From CAZIWX01 sp964543125 (GTDB taxonomy: Bacteria; Fidelibacterota; UBA8477), in NCBI GenBank assembly GCA_964543125.1, contig CAZIWX010000013.1, forward strand, positions 1 through 42,381: 42,381 bases of DNA, written 5' to 3'. The translations under genes and the position numbers were made by a program. Below, in pieces: positions 1-9,467 of the stretch (its first letter is position 1; each line of letters starts with the position of its first letter). The notes beneath the pieces are model-generated. The model ran no database searches and had not been told where the DNA came from. It saw only the letters and a program-made list of their open reading frames with translations.

Positions 1-3000
1 AACGGTGGCGGAATATTCATCGAAAACGCCAGCCCGTCTTTGGTTAACCTGGATATTCACCATAATGCCAGTTTATGGAGCGACGGCGGTGGTCTGTATC
101 TCAACAACAGTCAGTCGCAAATCACGGATTGCGTGATTCGTCACAACCAAACTTATGGCAATGGCGGCGGACTGGCGCTGGCCGGTGCGTCATCCCAAAT
201 CACCGTGCGCCGGACCCGCATCGAAGCGGATTCAGCCGGAACTTTCGGCGGTGGCGTAATGATTCAGGCGGGTGTCAATGCGGATTTTGAGCATGTCCTG
301 GTGACCGGAAATCAAGCGGATCAGGCCGGTGGATTTTATAACCTGGGGCAGATCACGTGGCGGCTGTCCACTATCGCCGGAAATACGAGCGGGCTTTATT
401 CCGGGGGTTATTCCGGCGAGTGGGTCTCCTTTAACAGCAGCATTTTATTCAATAATACACCGAGTGAGGTGGAGTGGGGGAGCGACGGCGCCGTCTTGAT
501 CCAATTTTCCGATCTCCAGCTCGACAGCACCGCTAATCACAATCTCAATCTGGATCCGCGCTTCGTGAATCCGGCCGCGGGTGATTTTCACCTGGCGGGT
601 GATTCACCCTGTATTAATACCGGTGATCCGGCCGCGGATTTTCAGGCTGAGCCGGAACCCAACGGTGATCGAATGAACATGGGTTACTACGGCGCAACTC
701 CGGACGCGGCCAGCGCGGATTTACGGCTTCCTTTACCGGCCGAACTCAATGCCCTGGAGGATCATGCATTTGAGTTTGGGTTTGCCTATGAGCCGGATTC
801 AAATGTGGTGTTTTCAAGCGCGCTCATCACCAGTCCGGTCTGGCTTAATTTTGATGCTGATTCCAACTTAATTTTCGGTACTCCGCAAAATCAAAACGTG
901 GGTGATACGCTGTTTGCTATTCAGGGTTGGGATAATTTCAACCGCCGCGATACCCTGCTGGTGACACTGCACGTGGCCAACACCAATGATGCGCCGCTGA
1001 TTGTCTCGCAGCCTGATACGATGTTGTGGCAGGATAGTCTGTGGCTGTACCCGATTCAGGCCACCGATCCGGATGTGGGCGATTCGCTGGTTTATAGTAT
1101 TCTCCAATCACCTGACGGGCTGGTAATCAACGAATCTCTGCACCGATTGGAATGGGAGCCCGTAAATGCCGAGGTGGGGGAGCATATACTGGAATTTTCA
1201 GTTACCGATGACAGCGGCGCCGTGGCGGTGCAATCTGCCGATCTGGTCGTACAAAATGTAAATGATCCGCCTGAATTGACTAGTGCGTTGGATTCGATTT
1301 TCATTGTTGAAGATGCACCGGATTTTGCCCTCCTGCTCGGCGATTATTTTACCGATATTGACCAAACGGTTGTATTTGACTCGCTACTTTACAGCGCAAC
1401 CGTATCCGATACTGATCTACTCCGGATCAATTTAGCCGGTGATACATTGAATATTCATCCGGTATCGAATGCTTTTGGAACCGCTGAAATCGGGATAACA
1501 GCGACGGACTTGGCAGGGGCAAACCTTACGGTCCCATTGTATGTGCAAATTGCCCCGGTCAATGATTCACCGGGTATATTCCATCTGATCTCACCGGATT
1601 CCATTACTTTTCCGGAATATACCGACAGTTTGGAATTTACCTGGACACAAAGTCTTGATCCGGATCCCGGGGATACTTTACATTATACGATTAGTATCAG
1701 TGAAACACCTGAATTCAATATACCAATCATTACTGCAACAACTAGCGATACCTCCATTTTAATCGCCTCTAACGCGTTGGTCCAGGATTTGGTCTATTAC
1801 TGGCGTGTTACGGTACAAGATATAGCAGGTTTGGGTAACAGCAGTACGGAAATTTTCCAATTTGTGCTGAATTTTGCTAATTCACCACCAGCCACACCGG
1901 TTACCATTGCTCCGGAACCCGGTGCGATCCTTACGGTACAACCGCAACTAAGCTGGCACACCGTCACCGATCCTGACCTGGATGATACAATACATTTTGA
2001 ATGCCAGATCAGCCGGTTCATGGGATTTGGTGACACATTAGCTTTCTATTCCGGGCAGGATACGCTGTGGACTGTTCCCGATACAGCCGGGTTGCTTGAA
2101 AATGATTTACATTACTGGCGTGTTCGGGCGCTGGATGTGGGTGGACTGGCATCTCAGTGGTCCGTAACGGGAACCTTTTATCTGAATGTTACCAATGAAC
2201 CACCCTCCAGCCCGGATTTGATCGCGCCCCTGCAGATTGCCACTGGGACGCGGCTGCCAACGCTCATCTGGAGTAGCAGTCTTGATCCCGATCCTTCCGA
2301 ACCGGCGCATTCAACCCGTTATGCGGTGGAACTGTGGGTGGGTATCGACAGCCTTAAGTATCTGACCACCGGCGATGATACAACCCTGACCCTGACCGAC
2401 TCTCTGGTGGAGGATGGCTATTATTACTGGCATGTAGCAGCCCGGGACACCGCCGGTTTGTCCAGCGCCTGGTCAACCTCCGGCTATTTCGGCGTTAACC
2501 AGTACAATCGGCCACCGGATGGCTATAGCTTGGTTTATCCCACCGGTGGCGATACAGTCTATGCCGAGCCCCTGGAAATCCGCTGGCATAGTACGGTGGA
2601 TCCTGATGCTTTCGATATGGTGGTGCAATACATAGCGGAATTGAGCCGGACCAGAACTTTTAGCCAAATCATTTCCGTCCCCGCCGGGACCGACACTGCT
2701 ACTACTAATCTGCCTCAATTACACGAGGACCGGTGGTACTTCTGGCAGGTGCTGGCCTATGATTCCTGGAATGCGGTGGAAGTTACGCCGGTGGATAGTT
2801 TCTATGTTAACATGATTCCCAACCAGCCACCGGTTGCTCAGTGGATGATACCCGATAGTGTCATTCACGGAATTGCAGCTCTTCCGTACCAGGCCACTGA
2901 TCCGGATTCTCAGGTGGTCAGCGTGGCCGTGGATTACCGCTTAGCTTCGGAGACCATTTACCACCCGGCTACCATCGACTCTACCGCAACGGATGAAAAT

Positions 3001-5796
3001 ATTATTAGCTGGAATACAGGTGCTGACATCCCCGATTATTATGGAGCGGTATGGCTTAGGATTACTCCATTCGATGGTGAAGATTTTGGCGTAGCGGACT
3101 CCCTGCGGATTCTCGTTGACAATGTTGCACCGGCGGTCACGGTGCTGCCCCTGACCGGGACATTTCATGACTCAGTCCAGTTTTCTTACGTGCTGACCAA
3201 CGATCCGGTTAGCCCGGTCGAGCTCACTTTTTATTACAGCCGGATGGCGCCTGTCAATTGGACAGAAATCAACCCAAACCACTTCTCTGAAATTCCACCC
3301 CTTGAATTGAATGCGAGCCACACGATTACCTGGTACTCAGACCTGGATTTACCCGCATCGTTAGGGGATAGCTTGCGGCTGTTAGTGGAATGCCGGGATT
3401 ACAGCGCAATGAGCAGTGCTGCGTCTGATCCATTTATCATCGTTAATAATTTCGCTCCCACGGTGTCCATCAACCCCATGTTTAACTGGTATCATGACAT
3501 CGTACCTGTCGCGCTAAGTTATAATGATCCGGATGGTGACGCCCCATCTTTTTCGCTGCTATACAGTGTGGATGGCATGAATTTTCTGCCGGCAACTATC
3601 ATCGCTGGCCCAACTGCTGCCAGTAAAAGTCCGATACCGTCTCCGGGATTGCGTCGAACTTCCAAGCCGGCTAAAAAAGCACCGCGCGCTCCAAAATCAT
3701 TCGCTGAAAACACCGTAAACATCAGCGCCGCATCGATTACATCGGCCGGCGACACCACGCTGTATTGGAACTCAAGGGCTGATCTGCCGGGTGATTATAT
3801 CTGGTTTGTCTGGTTGGCGGTGGCGGCTGAGGATGTTCAGGGGGCGACTGCGGCGGACACGCTGAATACCCTGGTTGATAATTACCGCCCCCGGGTGAGT
3901 ATTGTTTTACCCTCAGGGGAAATCAGCCGGGATATCAGCATTCAGGGGACTTTCCATAACGACACGCTCCATACGGCCACGATCACCGCGTTATTCCAAA
4001 TCAATGGTGAAGCAAATTGGGAAAATAGTTCATTTCGATATTATCCCGGTGCCGGTGATACTGTATTCAGCACGGTCTGGCATTCACAAAATGACCTGCC
4101 GTTTGGATTTGACGGCCAGGTCAAGCTGCGCTTTTTTGCCTACGATTCGGTCGATACCAGCGACTTTGCCGATTTTTCGAATATTCACATCGACAATAAT
4201 GACGTTCCGGAGATCTCGGCGATCAATCCGTCTGCCGCATCTGTCCGGGGTGATATCGTCTTTGAAGTCGTTACAATCGATCCGGAATTGGATTCCCTGA
4301 CTTTTAGTATGAAGTATAGTTACGATAATGGTGACCATCTGACTCCGACCAGCCATTTTTCCACCCTGCGTGACACGGACAGCCTCAATATTTATTACCT
4401 AACCTGGAACAGCTTCGACGATGCCCTCAATTACTATGATACGGATGTACGCATTGCCATAACACCGGCCGACCTTGATGTAGGGCCGGAAACTGTTTCC
4501 AACCCGTTCATCCTTGATAATCGGGGCGGCCCTCGTCTGGCACGCGTGCTCAATTCCGAATTTCCGGCTTTTTTATGGACGGACACCCTGAAGTTGGCCT
4601 TCAGCGCCTCTCTAACGCCCTCCACAATACCCAATGCAATAAGCCTGCTTTATCACGGCGCCCCTTTAAATTACCAGTGGTGGCTTATTGACGACAGCAC
4701 CAAACTATACCTGGATCCCGCTACCTTGATACCCCCTCTGGATTCGCTGAAGTTGAAGATTACAAGCGCTTTGACCGGCAACACTGGATTGGCATTTGAC
4801 GGGAATGATAACTATTTGCCGGACGGAGCAGCCGATTCATTGGTCGTCACGACTTATACACCCATGGTTGCTGATTTTTCAGGTGATGGCCTGCTGAATG
4901 CTGAAGATTTTGTTGCTTTCGTTACCAATTGGAACCGGCCGGAACCAAATTTGAAGTATGACATCGGCCCGGCCTCCGGGGAGCTGCCCTATACGACCTT
5001 CACTCCCGACGGCCTTTTCGATTTTGAAGACCTCATGGTCTTTATCGCTATGTGGAAATGGGACCATAACCGAACGAATGCTTTGGCTAAAGTTAATGAG
5101 CAAGAAAATCCACCGGAAATTCCACTATCTAAAGATTATCGGATTACTACCACCGGGATCATCACGGACGAAGGTCAATCCATCGCAACCATTTCGCTCA
5201 ATTCCCAGGTGGATGCGCCCTTACCAGCCCTCATTAAATGGGAGGTGGCCGGATTGGATTCCCAGAACTTTGCAATGGGAACCGCCTGGTCATCCCATTT
5301 TAATACAACCACCGAATTGATGGACGGCGCTGCCCGCCTGATTGCCGGTTTAACACCTGATTCAGAACAACTACCGGCCGGTCATTTGGTCGAATCTTCG
5401 GCTACGGTTGAAAAACCCACCGAGGTTACCATTAATATACGCCTGTGGGATATCAAGGGCCGCGAACTGGCGCGCACCTCACACGTGATTTGGATTAATC
5501 CGGCCACATTTATCCCCCAAACCTATTATCTGCATCAAAATTATCCCAATCCTTTCAACACCAACACCGTTTTGGAATGGGGCCTGCCGGATGAGACGCG
5601 GGTTAACGTGTCCATCTATAGCCTGAGAGGTGAACTGGTCCGCACCATTATCAGCCGGAAGGCATCCGCCGGGCAATACCGGCAGGTCTGGGACGGGAAA
5701 AATCAGCAGGGTCAACCGGTAGCTTCCGGCATTTACCTGATCAATCTGAGAACTCCGAATTTTAGCCGGTCGATTAAAACCGTCTACCTGAAATAG
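1..5796 (+). CDS. Giant secreted surface protein with beta-helix, cadherin-like and Fn3-like repeats and C-terminal sorting domain (5' partial)
   Basis: The frame is open from base 1, so the gene starts upstream; 1931 codons are visible. The first ~220 residues are glycine-rich repeats (recurring NGGGL/GGGV turns), typical of a right-handed parallel beta-helix. Next come cadherin/He_PIG-like domains (around nt 700-1600, with NDAP/NDPP/NDSP linkers), then Fn3-like repeats with a recurring YYWRV/YYWHV strand (nt 1600-2800), then several related beta-sandwich repeats. At nt 4870-5075 two EF-hand-like segments (DFSGDGLLNAEDF; DGLFDFEDL) resemble a dockerin type I pair. The last ~90 residues carry NYPNPFN and end in SIKTVYLK, the type A Por-secretion C-terminal sorting signal. 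Role inferred: type IX-exported, surface-anchored adhesin or binding protein. A basic Lys/Pro/Ala-rich insertion lies at nt 3604-3720. No catalytic domain is recognised. Confidence 0.9.
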   Translation, partial: NGGGIFIENASPSLVNLDIHHNASLWSDGGGLYLNNSQSQITDCVIRHNQTYGNGGGLALAGASSQITVRRTRIEADSAGTFGGGVMIQAGVNADFEHVLVTGNQADQAGGFYNLGQITWRLSTIAGNTSGLYSGGYSGEWVSFNSSILFNNTPSEVEWGSDGAVLIQFSDLQLDSTANHNLNLDPRFVNPAAGDFHLAGDSPCINTGDPAADFQAEPEPNGDRMNMGYYGATPDAASADLRLPLPAELNALEDHAFEFGFAYEPDSNVVFSSALITSPVWLNFDADSNLIFGTPQNQNVGDTLFAIQGWDNFNRRDTLLVTLHVANTNDAPLIVSQPDTMLWQDSLWLYPIQATDPDVGDSLVYSILQSPDGLVINESLHRLEWEPVNAEVGEHILEFSVTDDSGAVAVQSADLVVQNVNDPPELTSALDSIFIVEDAPDFALLLGDYFTDIDQTVVFDSLLYSATVSDTDLLRINLAGDTLNIHPVSNAFGTAEIGITATDLAGANLTVPLYVQIAPVNDSPGIFHLISPDSITFPEYTDSLEFTWTQSLDPDPGDTLHYTISISETPEFNIPIITATTSDTSILIASNALVQDLVYYWRVTVQDIAGLGNSSTEIFQFVLNFANSPPATPVTIAPEPGAILTVQPQLSWHTVTDPDLDDTIHFECQISRFMGFGDTLAFYSGQDTLWTVPDTAGLLENDLHYWRVRALDVGGLASQWSVTGTFYLNVTNEPPSSPDLIAPLQIATGTRLPTLIWSSSLDPDPSEPAHSTRYAVELWVGIDSLKYLTTGDDTTLTLTDSLVEDGYYYWHVAARDTAGLSSAWSTSGYFGVNQYNRPPDGYSLVYPTGGDTVYAEPLEIRWHSTVDPDAFDMVVQYIAELSRTRTFSQIISVPAGTDTATTNLPQLHEDRWYFWQVLAYDSWNAVEVTPVDSFYVNMIPNQPPVAQWMIPDSVIHGIAALPYQATDPDSQVVSVAVDYRLASETIYHPATIDSTATDENIISWNTGADIPDYYGAVWLRITPFDGEDFGVADSLRILVDNVAPAVTVLPLTGTFHDSVQFSYVLTNDPVSPVELTFYYSRMAPVNWTEINPNHFSEIPPLELNASHTITWYSDLDLPASLGDSLRLLVECRDYSAMSSAASDPFIIVNNFAPTVSINPMFNWYHDIVPVALSYNDPDGDAPSFSLLYSVDGMNFLPATIIAGPTAASKSPIPSPGLRRTSKPAKKAPRAPKSFAENTVNISAASITSAGDTTLYWNSRADLPGDYIWFVWLAVAAEDVQGATAADTLNTLVDNYRPRVSIVLPSGEISRDISIQGTFHNDTLHTATITALFQINGEANWENSSFRYYPGAGDTVFSTVWHSQNDLPFGFDGQVKLRFFAYDSVDTSDFADFSNIHIDNNDVPEISAINPSAASVRGDIVFEVVTIDPELDSLTFSMKYSYDNGDHLTPTSHFSTLRDTDSLNIYYLTWNSFDDALNYYDTDVRIAITPADLDVGPETVSNPFILDNRGGPRLARVLNSEFPAFLWTDTLKLAFSASLTPSTIPNAISLLYHGAPLNYQWWLIDDSTKLYLDPATLIPPLDSLKLKITSALTGNTGLAFDGNDNYLPDGAADSLVVTTYTPMVADFSGDGLLNAEDFVAFVTNWNRPEPNLKYDIGPASGELPYTTFTPDGLFDFEDLMVFIAMWKWDHNRTNALAKVNEQENPPEIPLSKDYRITTTGIITDEGQSIATISLNSQVDAPLPALIKWEVAGLDSQNFAMGTAWSSHFNTTTELMDGAARLIAGLTPDSEQLPAGHLVESSATVEKPTEVTINIRLWDIKGRELARTSHVIWINPATFIPQTYYLHQNYPNPFNTNTVLEWGLPDETRVNVSIYSLRGELVRTIISRKASAGQYRQVWDGKNQQGQPVASGIYLINLRTPNFSRSIKTVYLK

Positions 5797-5814
5797 GACG
5801 CTGATTTTTTTAAC

Positions 5815-5994
5815 AAACCCTATTTTGATATCGTAATTTTCAATCCGGCCACGGTGATGGGCCGGGCCACCTATACCAATCCCCATCAATATCCCGCGGG
5901 AAGCGATTATGTGCTGGTTAACGGGGTGGTAGTGATTAAAAACGGTGAACATACCGGGGCGGCGCCGGGTGAGATTTTGCGTCACGAGCACTAA
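5815..5994 (+). pseudogene. 3'-terminal remnant of an N-acyl-D-amino-acid deacylase (D-aminoacylase) gene
   Basis: Right after the stop of the surface protein, the same frame reads about 59 codons matching the extreme C-terminus of D-aminoacylase-type amidohydrolases: YFDIVIFNPATV, RATYTNPHQYP, then DYVLVNGVVVIKNGEHTGA and PGEILR before TAA at 5992-5994. In the family this is the last part of the beta-sandwich domain, following a metal-dependent TIM barrel that hydrolyses N-acyl-D-amino acids. The barrel and all metal ligands are missing and there is no start codon, so this is a gene relic or an assembly join. The family recognition is from memory of conserved tail motifs; the truncation is plain from the sequence. 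Confidence 0.75.
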
Positions 5995-6137
5995 AAGAGA
6001 TCAGAGCAAAAGTAAAGAGGACTTAAACAACCGGGGTTATTTTGCTACCCATTTCCGGTTTTAAGGTATAGATTCTCAAGAGGTTAACAGCTTTGGGGCA
6101 CGGGATAATCTATTCAAAATTTGGAGAAACGGCAAAG

Positions 6138-7049
6138 ATGAAAAGTGTTTCCCAAAACGAGCAGTCTTTAAAAGAGATTTGCAAATCAATCCGGGTGAAG
6201 ATATTTCCCGGTCTGCTGGCGGTTCTACTGTCGAGCCTGGTCTGGAACTGTGAGGAAAAGACAAAGACAACGGAATTTACCTTTCCCATGGCAGTTGGGA
6301 ATATTTGGGAGTACCGGCAGGAAATTAGTCTTTTTACCTACACGGACACTTCCGGCAGCAGGCAAAACCTGGATACGCTGGTTATAACTAATCCGGTGAC
6401 GGCCACCGTAGCCGGTATCCACATTTTTGGAGATACCCTGTCAACTTATGAATTCTTAGTGCGATATTTTTCAAACGGGATTGAATTTATCAGTACGACC
6501 TTTTACCAGTTCACTCCCAACGAATTAAATATCATTGCTTATCGTTCCACGGGTGGTGGCTTAGTCTACCCCAAACAACCCGCGGGAAAGCAGATTTTAT
6601 TTAAAGGGCGCTATTACCGCAGCCGTAAGGAATTATCTGAAATCTTACAACGCGGCGCCGTGTTCGCGAAATCTAGTTCTGATTCGATCTATATGGAGCA
6701 TCCACCGGTGAAATCCCTGGAATTCCCTTTCACAATTGGTAGCCGATGGATATATCAGGACACTTCTAGTGCTTTTTTTATGGAGCGTGAAGTAAAAGAT
6801 CAGATGACGCTAAACCTTGATTCAACGAGTTTCAGGTGTTACCAGATCAGAACATTTTACGATATCGACTCCGATGGGGTCTGGGATGAAGATGTGGGAA
6901 TCACCGATTATTTTGCCCGGGAGGGACTGGTTCGGCGCGATATTTGGGCGTTGGGAAACATCGAAGTTAATGCTGAAGGAATTCCTGATGGCCTTAAATT
7001 TGATTGGCATGAAAAATATACCCTGACCGGTTGGGCGCTCAATGATTAA
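6138..7049 (+). CDS. Exported protein with two FPxxxGxxWxY modules, probable lipoprotein
   Basis: 303 residues from ATG 6138; an upstream TTG at 6093 is less likely because GGAG at 6123-6126 serves the ATG. A long basic N-region precedes a hydrophobic stretch (FPGLLAVLLSSLVWNC). The cysteine could be a lipobox Cys, but Asn at -1 is non-canonical. The mature part shows a motif twice, FPMAVGNIWEY near the N-terminus and FPFTIGSRWIY in the middle, suggesting an internally duplicated beta-rich domain seen in lipoproteins of FCB-type uncultured bacteria. Function unknown. It is followed at 7078 by another small lipoprotein gene in the same direction, possibly one transcription unit. Confidence 0.75.
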   Translation: MKSVSQNEQSLKEICKSIRVKIFPGLLAVLLSSLVWNCEEKTKTTEFTFPMAVGNIWEYRQEISLFTYTDTSGSRQNLDTLVITNPVTATVAGIHIFGDTLSTYEFLVRYFSNGIEFISTTFYQFTPNELNIIAYRSTGGGLVYPKQPAGKQILFKGRYYRSRKELSEILQRGAVFAKSSSDSIYMEHPPVKSLEFPFTIGSRWIYQDTSSAFFMEREVKDQMTLNLDSTSFRCYQIRTFYDIDSDGVWDEDVGITDYFAREGLVRRDIWALGNIEVNAEGIPDGLKFDWHEKYTLTGWALND

Positions 7050-7077
7050 TCCAAATTGCCTTTTGGAAAGGTGGAAA

Positions 7078-7506
7078 ATGAGTAAGAAAATTTCAACCGT
7101 TACCCTGATGATTCTTTTACTGGCGGGAGTTTGGGCCGGTTGTTCCAAACCCGGTGAAGAAATCCCGTCCGGGGCTTATGCGTATACCGCCTACGACTCC
7201 TTACAACAGACCATTATTACCGGCTGGTTTACCACGATACCGGATTCCGACAGCACTTTTACCGGTGAGTGGCATTTCAGTAATGTAGGCCCGGTGCGAG
7301 ATGATGCGGGTCCGCAACTGGGCGATGGGACGCTGGAAGGAAACCAGGCCGGGCAACACATCTCCATCAATTTGAATCCGGGCTGGATCGATAACAATAT
7401 CACCCTCGATGGCACGGAAGCTGGTGGGACAATTTCAGGCCGGTGGTTGTTTTCGGGTTACGCAGGCGTTACGAATTCCGGACCTTTTACGGCAATAAAA
7501 AGGTGA
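7078..7506 (+). CDS. Small lipoprotein of unknown function
   Basis: 142 residues. The start is ATG 7078, preceded by GGAAAGGTGG; the frame is open further upstream but that extension has no supporting site. Signal peptide MSKKISTVTLMILLLAGVWAGC ends in a plausible lipobox Cys, followed by a polar linker. The mature domain is short, Gly/Thr/Asp-rich and probably all-beta (ITLDGTEAGGTISGRW, a layout of beta-barrel-like or lipocalin-like small proteins). No family recognised. Its stop TGA at 7504-7506 directly abuts the next gene, so translational coupling is likely. Confidence 0.7.
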   Translation: MSKKISTVTLMILLLAGVWAGCSKPGEEIPSGAYAYTAYDSLQQTIITGWFTTIPDSDSTFTGEWHFSNVGPVRDDAGPQLGDGTLEGNQAGQHISINLNPGWIDNNITLDGTEAGGTISGRWLFSGYAGVTNSGPFTAIKR

Positions 7507-8136
7507 GTGGGAATTGAGTTGAAGTCTTTCCGAATAATCCTTTTGCTGTCTATAGCGCTCGTGGTGCTGGCGTGTGTCACACCTTTTTCGGAAATGCAGA
7601 GCGCTGGAACTTTGGGAAGTAATAATCAAGAGCTAACCGGCTTATATTCAAGTGTTTATTGGAAAGATGATTCAACCCGTGATAGAATCCAAACCAATGT
7701 GGGGCTTTTGGCCGGATTTGGATTGACCGGGCGATTGGATTTGAGATTCCGCTGGGAGATGATTCAAATCAAGGGTAATCACAGGGCCGATGATATTTTT
7801 AGTCTGGGACCAAAATATGGTGTGGTGCCCCATTACCTCTCGGTTTTTCTACCGGCGGGATTCCTCATCGGGAATGGTAATTCATGGGAATTTCACCCCA
7901 CGCTATTAACTTCAGTTCCCATAATGCCAGGGTTTGAAGTTAATTCATCGTTTAAAACCATTATTTACCTTTCCACGGGTCAAGCATCGGTTTATGCGGC
8001 CAACCTGGGCTTGGCGCTGGGAAATTTGAAACGCTGGGCCATACGGCCCGAAGTTGGTGTTTTGTTCAAACCAGGGGAAGCCGAACAATATTTTCACTAT
8101 TCGATTGGCTTAACCTTACGGCACCTCGGAGGATAG
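7507..8136 (+). CDS. Probable outer-membrane-associated beta-barrel lipoprotein
   Basis: 209 residues from GTG 7507, the base after the previous stop; a TTG at 7519 is an alternative start with AGGTG about 13 nt upstream. The N-terminus has a hydrophobic stretch (IILLLSIALVVLAC) ending in a good lipobox, LVLAC-like. The remainder alternates hydrophobic and polar residues with many Gly and aromatic positions (LLAGFGLTGRLDLRFRWEM, YHFYSIGLTL-like end), as in small outer-membrane barrels. No specific family is recognised. Forms a tight three-gene envelope cluster with the two upstream genes. Confidence 0.65.
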   Translation: MGIELKSFRIILLLSIALVVLACVTPFSEMQSAGTLGSNNQELTGLYSSVYWKDDSTRDRIQTNVGLLAGFGLTGRLDLRFRWEMIQIKGNHRADDIFSLGPKYGVVPHYLSVFLPAGFLIGNGNSWEFHPTLLTSVPIMPGFEVNSSFKTIIYLSTGQASVYAANLGLALGNLKRWAIRPEVGVLFKPGEAEQYFHYSIGLTLRHLGG

Positions 8137-8273
8137 TATATCAAAAATGAACCGTGGGGCGTATCCTTGAATAAGAAGAAATGAATCATAATGGCCGGGA
8201 TAACACCAATAATTTTTTTATGAAAAGGATCAAAATCAATCTACTCCGATAAAAGGGGGAAAGGAGAGCGATC

Positions 8274-9467
8274 ATGCGATGTGGATTAAAGAATATTCTT
8301 GCTCTCATGGGACTATTGGTGTTCACCGCGGCTGCCCCGGCGCAAACGTCGACATTTCCTTGCGATGATGCCCGGTTCATCGCCCTGGAAATATCCGGTG
8401 ATCTCATCCCGCCGGAAGCGTTGACCGATCAAATCTATAACGAACTGGCTCTGATTTACGACCATACGCCGGCCATGTCCCGGATTCATTATTCCCCGGC
8501 AGCCTGGCCGGGCACCATCCTCATCGATGTCGGCGATTCCATCGGCTATCTCATCGCAAACCAGCAATACCAGGGATTTGACAGCCTGGACGCCATTTAT
8601 GGCGAGCACACCCGGGAACAGCTATTCGAGTTTTCTTACCAGCATTGGATGTTCGACTTTGACGCTTGCTATAATCCCGGTCCCTTGGCTGAAATCTACG
8701 GACAGGCGCCGGGTGTGGAGAACACCTGGGTGGATTACATGTTTGGTGATGGAGACGCGATTACCGCTGCGGTGACTGATACGTTATCTACCTACACGTT
8801 TCGTCATGGCTGGGGGGATTGTCCAGCCGGATGTATTGACGAACACTTCTGGACCTATCAGATTCAAAATGGAGTCGTGACACTCATCAGTAGCTCCGGC
8901 GATTCGATATTGTTGGCTGATTTTAGCGTTGACCGGGATTCAGGATATGTTCCCCTGACGGTCCAATTTACCGATATGTCCCTCATCGGCGTCGATGGTG
9001 ATGCGGCTTGGCAGTGGGATTTCAACGGTGACGGAAGCGTGGATTCCCAGGCTCAACATCCGTCATTTACCTACACCACGCCGGGTGATTATACGGTTGC
9101 TTTGACGATAACCGCCGGCAACCTGTCAAATACTAAAACGGCGGTGGATACGATCCATGCCGATTTAGCAATTCGTAACGCACCGGTTTTCCGGCTTCCC
9201 GCAACATCCCGCCTCTATCCCAATTATCCCAATCCCTTTAATGCCGGAACACGCATCGGGTATGATGTGGCAACACCAGGCCGGATCGAGCTGGCGATTT
9301 ATAATCTGCGTGGTCAAAAGATTCGAACCCTGGTCGATGAAACCCGGCCAGCGGGTCATTACGGCCTGACCCTTAATGCTGCCGATTTGGCTTCCGGGCT
9401 ATATTTCTATCGCTTGAAGATTGCCGGCCGGCTAGTGGACCTGGATAAACTGGTGGTCGTGAGATAG
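8274..9467 (+). CDS. Secreted PKD-domain protein with type A C-terminal sorting domain
   Basis: 397 residues with a strong ribosome site (AAAGGAGAG) just before ATG 8274. A signal peptide is visible (ILALMGLLVFTAAAPAQ, cleavage probable after APA). Residues ~25-215 form an N-terminal domain of unknown function with a conserved-looking FRHGWGDCPAGCIDEHFW segment, rich in Cys, His and Trp. Residues ~222-300 are a PKD domain (ADFSVDRDSG...FTYTTPGDYTVALTI) containing a calcium-loop-like DFNGDGSVDS. The last ~85 residues carry YPNYPNPFN and end in LDKLVVVR, the Por-secretion sorting signal. Expected to be exported by a type IX system and attached to the surface. Function of the N-terminal domain unknown. 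Confidence 0.88.
   Translation: MRCGLKNILALMGLLVFTAAAPAQTSTFPCDDARFIALEISGDLIPPEALTDQIYNELALIYDHTPAMSRIHYSPAAWPGTILIDVGDSIGYLIANQQYQGFDSLDAIYGEHTREQLFEFSYQHWMFDFDACYNPGPLAEIYGQAPGVENTWVDYMFGDGDAITAAVTDTLSTYTFRHGWGDCPAGCIDEHFWTYQIQNGVVTLISSSGDSILLADFSVDRDSGYVPLTVQFTDMSLIGVDGDAAWQWDFNGDGSVDSQAQHPSFTYTTPGDYTVALTITAGNLSNTKTAVDTIHADLAIRNAPVFRLPATSRLYPNYPNPFNAGTRIGYDVATPGRIELAIYNLRGQKIRTLVDETRPAGHYGLTLNAADLASGLYFYRLKIAGRLVDLDKLVVVR

Noticed and set aside
5479..5991. 170-codon minus-strand open frame
   Set aside because: Lies antisense to the sorting-domain coding region and the deacylase remnant, both of which have recognisable protein motifs in the plus frame.
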